64,000 nt of DNA from positions 1 to 64,000 of the forward strand of contig JAOATY010000003.1 in NCBI GenBank assembly GCA_030157865.1, in the 5' to 3' direction. The translations under genes and the position numbers were made by a program. The DNA comes from Candidatus Nanopelagicales bacterium (GTDB taxonomy: Bacteria > Actinomycetota > Actinomycetes > S36-B12 > UBA5976). The notes beneath the pieces are model-generated. The model worked only from the letters and a program-made list of their open reading frames with translations, had not been told where the DNA came from and did not search any database. Shown piece after piece: positions 60,170 through 64,000 of this stretch; position 1 is the first letter of the stretch, and every line of letters begins with the position of its first letter.

Positions 60170-62736
60170 TGACTGAAATTAATGACGCAACCCACGATCA
60201 AATTGAAATCGTTGACCTTAATGTTGAAATGCAAAGGTCGTACCTTAACTACGCGATGAGCGTTATCGTCTCGCGCGCATTGCCTGATGTGCGAGACGGC
60301 CTAAAGCCAGTACACCGCCGCGTGATCTATGCAATGTATGACGGTGGCTACCGCCCAGATCGCGCATTCAATAAGAGTGCTCGTGTAGTTGGCGAAGTTA
60401 TGGGTCAGTATCACCCACATGGTGACAGCGCTATCTATGACACTTTGGTTCGTCTGACTCAAGCTTGGTCACTTCGCTACCCACTTGCACAGGGTCAAGG
60501 TAACTTCGGCTCACCAGGTAATGACTCAGCTGCTGCTTCGCGTTACACCGAAGTCCGCATGGCCCAACTTGCCATGGAAATGGTTCGCGATATCGATCAA
60601 GACACCGTTGACTTCACACCGAATTACGACGGTAAAAACCTAGAACCAACAGTTCTACCAAGCCGTTTCCCTAACCTTTTGGTTAACGGATCATCAGGTA
60701 TCGCTGTTGGTATGGCCACAAACATTCCGCCACACAACCTCACTGAGGTAGCTGCTGGTGTGCAATGGGCGCTAGAACACCCAGATGCCACACGCGAAGA
60801 ATTACTCGAAGCGTTGATGGAAAGAATCACTGGTCCAGATTTCCCAACCGGCGGTCAAATTGTTGGACGTCGTGGAATTCAAGATGCCTATCGCACGGGT
60901 CGTGGGTCTGTCACGATGCGCGCCGTTACCGAAATCACTGAAGACAAGCGCGGTCGCACAATCATCGCGATCACTCAGTTGCCTTACCAAGTTAATCCGG
61001 ACAACTTACTTGAGCGAATTGCCGAACTAGTTGAACAAGGCAAAGTCGGCGGCATCGCTGACCTTGTTGATGAAAGCTCATCACGAACCGGAATGCGCAT
61101 TGTTGTTGTACTGAAGCGCGATGCAGTGCCAAAGGTTGTTCTCAACAACTTGTTCAAGTACACCCAACTTCAAGACAACTTCGGTGCAAACATGTTGGCT
61201 CTTGTCGACGGCGTTCCTCGCACCCTAACTCTTGATGCTTTTGTAACGAACTGGATCGAACATCAAGTTGAAGTTATTCAGCGTCGCACTGCTTACCGTT
61301 TGCGAATTGCAGAAGAGCGCGTACATATCTTGATTGGTTTGCTAAAAGCAATCGATCGCATTGATGAAGTAATCGCATTAATTCGTGCATCAGAGTCTGC
61401 TTCCGTTGCACAATCAGGCTTAATGAAACTTCTCGACATTGATGAAATTCAAGCGCAAGCAATTCTTGACATGCAGCTTCGTAAACTTGCTGCTCTTGAG
61501 CGCAACGAACTACAAACTCAGCACGACAAGTTAATGGCTGAGATTGCCGACTACAAAGATATTTTGTCGAACGTAACTCGCCAGCGCAGCATTGTTAGCG
61601 AAGAGCTTGCCGACATTGTTGGCAAGTTTGGAGATGAGCGTCGCACCACAATCGTGGCTGACGAAAACGATGTAACTCATGAAGATCTAATTGCGGTTGA
61701 GCCAATCGTGGTAACACTTTCTGCGGATGGTTACATCAAGCGAACTAAGGCTGCGCTGTACCGCTCCCAAAAGCGTGGCGGTCGTGGCGTTAAGGGTGCA
61801 GCTCTTAAGCAAGATGACGTGGTTACTAATTTCTTCGTAACAACGACCCATCACTGGATCTTGTTCTTCACTAACCGTGGACGAGTATTCCGGGTGAAGG
61901 CATACGAGTTAACTGACACTGGTCGCGATGCCCGCGGACAGCACGTAGCGAACTTGCTATCACTTGCCCCAGAAGAGCAAGTTGTAGAAGTTCAAGACCT
62001 GCGTGATTACGAACAAGCCAAGTACTTAGTCCTTGCTACTCGCAATGGCGTAATCAAGAAGTCCAGACTTGCTGATTACGATTCATCGCGCAGCACCGGA
62101 CTAGTTGCTATCACGCTTCGCGATGAAGACGATGTAGTTTCAGCTCAGCTTGTAAACGATGAAGATGACCTGCTTTTGGTTTCAAAAATGGGTTACTCAG
62201 TTCGATGCCATGCTGACGATGCAACACTTCGTCCAATGGGACGTACTGCTGGTGGTGTTATCGGAATCAGATTCAAGACCGATGACGATTACTTGCTAAA
62301 GATGGAAGTCGCAACGCCAGATTCATTCGTTGTCACAGTCACTGAAGGTGGCTGGGCTAAGCGCACCAGCATCGAAGAGTGGAATGCAAAGGGTCGTGGC
62401 ACACAAGGTGTCCGAGCTATGCGTCTAGTCGAAAAGCGTGGCGGTTTAGCTGGCGCATTGATCTGTGCAGCTGATGACGAAATTTTCGCTATTGCTAGCA
62501 ACGGTGTTGTAATCCGAACTCGCGTTGATGAAATTCGCGCAGCCGGACGCGACACCATGGGTGTTTCGTTTATGAAGGTTGGAGATGACGACCAGGTTGT
62601 TGCGGTAGCTCGCAGCTCTGCAGCGTCCATGGCCGCACTAGACAGCGTTGAAGTAACAGTAGAGGCCGAAGAATCAGCAGTCGTTGAATCTGACGAAGCA
62701 GTTGAGCAAGTTGCCAAAGACGGGGAAGAGGCATAA
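60169..62736 (+). CDS. gyrA: DNA gyrase subunit A
   Basis: [41 protein letters not shown]. Confidence 0.97.
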   Translation: MTEINDATHDQIEIVDLNVEMQRSYLNYAMSVIVSRALPDVRDGLKPVHRRVIYAMYDGGYRPDRAFNKSARVVGEVMGQYHPHGDSAIYDTLVRLTQAWSLRYPLAQGQGNFGSPGNDSAAASRYTEVRMAQLAMEMVRDIDQDTVDFTPNYDGKNLEPTVLPSRFPNLLVNGSSGIAVGMATNIPPHNLTEVAAGVQWALEHPDATREELLEALMERITGPDFPTGGQIVGRRGIQDAYRTGRGSVTMRAVTEITEDKRGRTIIAITQLPYQVNPDNLLERIAELVEQGKVGGIADLVDESSSRTGMRIVVVLKRDAVPKVVLNNLFKYTQLQDNFGANMLALVDGVPRTLTLDAFVTNWIEHQVEVIQRRTAYRLRIAEERVHILIGLLKAIDRIDEVIALIRASESASVAQSGLMKLLDIDEIQAQAILDMQLRKLAALERNELQTQHDKLMAEIADYKDILSNVTRQRSIVSEELADIVGKFGDERRTTIVADENDVTHEDLIAVEPIVVTLSADGYIKRTKAALYRSQKRGGRGVKGAALKQDDVVTNFFVTTTHHWILFFTNRGRVFRVKAYELTDTGRDARGQHVANLLSLAPEEQVVEVQDLRDYEQAKYLVLATRNGVIKKSRLADYDSSRSTGLVAITLRDEDDVVSAQLVNDEDDLLLVSKMGYSVRCHADDATLRPMGRTAGGVIGIRFKTDDDYLLKMEVATPDSFVVTVTEGGWAKRTSIEEWNAKGRGTQGVRAMRLVEKRGGLAGALICAADDEIFAIASNGVVIRTRVDEIRAAGRDTMGVSFMKVGDDDQVVAVARSSAASMAALDSVEVTVEAEESAVVESDEAVEQVAKDGEEA

Positions 62737-63216
62737 ATGTCAGACATCGACATCGATCTAAATGATGATCAACCAACTAAGCGGAATTTCTTCAAGAATC
62801 CGCTTAAGTCGAGCGAGCAGCCAGTTGTTGCAAGCTCGCCGGCAGTGACTCAAACTCAGCCTCGTGAAGTGCGCCTTCACTTGACCCACATCGATCCATG
62901 GTCGGCAGCCAAGCGAGCTTTCGTGCTTGGCGTGCTGATCGCAGGAATACTTATCGTGGCCACGATTGTGCTCTGGGTTGTGCTGTCAGCAGCTGGCGTA
63001 TTCGAAGCAGTATCAAGCCTGTGGAGCGATGCATCTGGTAACACCGGAACTGGAATTAGCTTCCTGTCACTTGGTCGCTTATTAGGTTTGGCAATGGTCG
63101 TTTCTGCAATTGAAATTGTGCTTTTGAGCGTACTTTCCACACTTTTTGCAGTTCTTTACAACCTCAGCGTTGGGTTTACCGGCGGGGTCGAATACACCTT
63201 CACCGATCGGGGTTAA
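62737..63216 (+). CDS. DUF3566 transmembrane protein
   Basis: VRLHLTHIDPWSAAKRAFVLGVLIAGILIV...; immediately follows gyrA. Confidence 0.9.
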   Translation: MSDIDIDLNDDQPTKRNFFKNPLKSSEQPVVASSPAVTQTQPREVRLHLTHIDPWSAAKRAFVLGVLIAGILIVATIVLWVVLSAAGVFEAVSSLWSDASGNTGTGISFLSLGRLLGLAMVVSAIEIVLLSVLSTLFAVLYNLSVGFTGGVEYTFTDRG

Positions 63217-63314
63217 TCCTTCATTTTGGGTGAAAGCCCGCTTTGAGGTAACCTCTTAACTCGTGCCTAGAAATAGGCACAAACCGCAAGAACTTTAAGA
63301 AACGCAAGAAATCA

Positions 63315-63389
63315 GGGCCCATAGCTCAGCTTGGTTAGAGCGCTTCGCTGATAACGAAGAGGTCGGTGGTTCAAGTCCACCTGGGCCCA
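63315..63389 (+). tRNA. tRNA-Ile(GAT)
   Basis: GGGCCCATAGCTCAGCTTGGTTAGAGCGCTTCGCTGATAACGAAG...TGGGCCCA. Confidence 0.96.
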
Positions 63390-63425
63390 CGCACGGTTTT
63401 CGAATCTAGAAGGATAGGAAGCGTA

Positions 63426-63539
63426 ATGAAAAAACTTTTGTCACTAGCATTGCTAGCGGTTGCTGGTTACGTTATCTACCAACAGGCAGAAAACAGCAAA
63501 GCCGAGCAAGAATTGTGGACACAGGCTACTTCAGAGTAG
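63426..63539 (+). CDS. DLW-39 family small protein (37 aa)
   Basis: MKKLLSLALLAVAGYVIYQQAENSKAEQELWTQATSE between tRNA-Ile and tRNA-Ala; below the ORF-track size cutoff. Confidence 0.88.
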   Translation: MKKLLSLALLAVAGYVIYQQAENSKAEQELWTQATSE

Positions 63540-63563
63540 ATTTTGTTCTACGGTTTTACCGCC

Positions 63564-63636
63564 GGGGAATTAGCTCAATTGGTAGAGCACTGCCTTTGCA
63601 AGGCAGGGGTTAGGGGTTCGAGTCCCCTATTCTCCA
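63564..63636 (+). tRNA. tRNA-Ala(TGC)
   Basis: GGGGAATTAGCTCAATTGGTAGAGCACTGCCTTTGCAAGGCAGGGGTTAGGGGTTCGAGTCCCCTATTCTCCA. Confidence 0.96.
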
Positions 63637-63641
63637 CAAAT

Positions 63642-63670
63642 AAGTGGAGGTAGTTTTTCTACCTCCACTT
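63642..63670 (+). terminator. Hairpin after tRNA-Ala
   Basis: AAGTGGAGGTAG-TTTTT-CTACCTCCACTT then TTGTTTT. Confidence 0.85.
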
Positions 63671-63724
63671 TTGTTTTGACTAAACGCTTAATACATTTTT
63701 CCAAAGACACTTGAAAGAAAAATC

Positions 63725-64000
63725 ATGAATGACCTGCGTAGCGCCTCACCACAAGTAAAACGTTTTCTTGCTGGCGCATTGCTTAACTCACTTGGTGGTG
63801 GTTTAACACTTCCAGTTTTAGTTATCTACTTGAACCAAGTACGCGGAATTTCATTAGCTGCAGCATCACTTGTTCTGTCATGGATGGCGATAACCGGTTT
63901 GGTTTATTCGCCAATCATCGGACACTTGGTAGATAAGTTTGGCCCGCGTCGAATTATGTTGGTCGCGATCTTGATTGAGGCAACCGCAACTCTGCTTTGG
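63725..64000 (+). CDS. MFS transporter (N-terminus, cut by window edge)
   Basis: MNDLRSASPQVKRFLAGALLNSLGGGLTLPVLVIYLNQVRGISLAAASLVLSWMAITGLVYSPIIGHLVDKFGPRRIML; manual translation. Confidence 0.88.
   Translation, partial: MNDLRSASPQVKRFLAGALLNSLGGGLTLPVLVIYLNQVRGISLAAASLVLSWMAITGLVYSPIIGHLVDKFGPRRIMLVAILIEATATLLW

Noticed and set aside
1-64000. CRISPR arrays, transposases, phage or toxin-antitoxin modules
   Set aside because: None seen: no regularly spaced repeats, no recognisable transposase/integrase/recombinase ORFs, and gene content is core.

Overview
The window is an actinobacterial chromosomal segment spanning the replication origin. It has moderate GC, short intergenic gaps and many 4-bp overlaps, and resembles a streamlined aquatic actinobacterium; the taxon is inferred, not proven. 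The right part holds the classical origin cluster: pcnA/cca - DUF6049 - murJ - pseudokinase - trxB - trxA - cwlM-like - parB - parA - rsmG - jag - yidC - yidD - rnpA - rpmH - dnaA - oriC - dnaN - recF - DUF721 - gyrB - gyrA - DUF3566 - tRNA-Ile - DLW-39 - tRNA-Ala. The left part holds a nucleoside scavenging island (upp, BMP lipoprotein plus ABC transporter, cdd, deoA, add, deoC, hexose/pentose-phosphate mutase). It is followed by the fhaA-fhaB-pstP-rodA-pbpA-pknB cell-wall/signalling cluster, pabA, DUF881, crgA, rhomboid, ppi, rplI-rpsR-ssb-rpsF, nfo, a femX-like/alr-like pair, ponA, DUF5318, padR and ino1. No mobile element, prophage or CRISPR array was seen. Most of the window is ordinary core genome. 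The signals most worth a second look are: an abnormal tRNA with a GAC-containing (possibly 9-nt) anticodon loop on an Arg-like body; a ~200-bp nested, competing inverted repeat downstream of upp; a perfect 11-bp palindromic operator before padR; a divergent alanine-racemase-like protein without the usual catalytic Tyr motif, paired with a FemX-like enzyme; a stand-alone MurJ-linked pseudokinase; a CwlM-like pseudo-amidase; extra-origin DnaA boxes; three parS sites; and relocation of the crgA/pknB/ino1/rpsF blocks to the other side of oriC relative to Mycobacterium.
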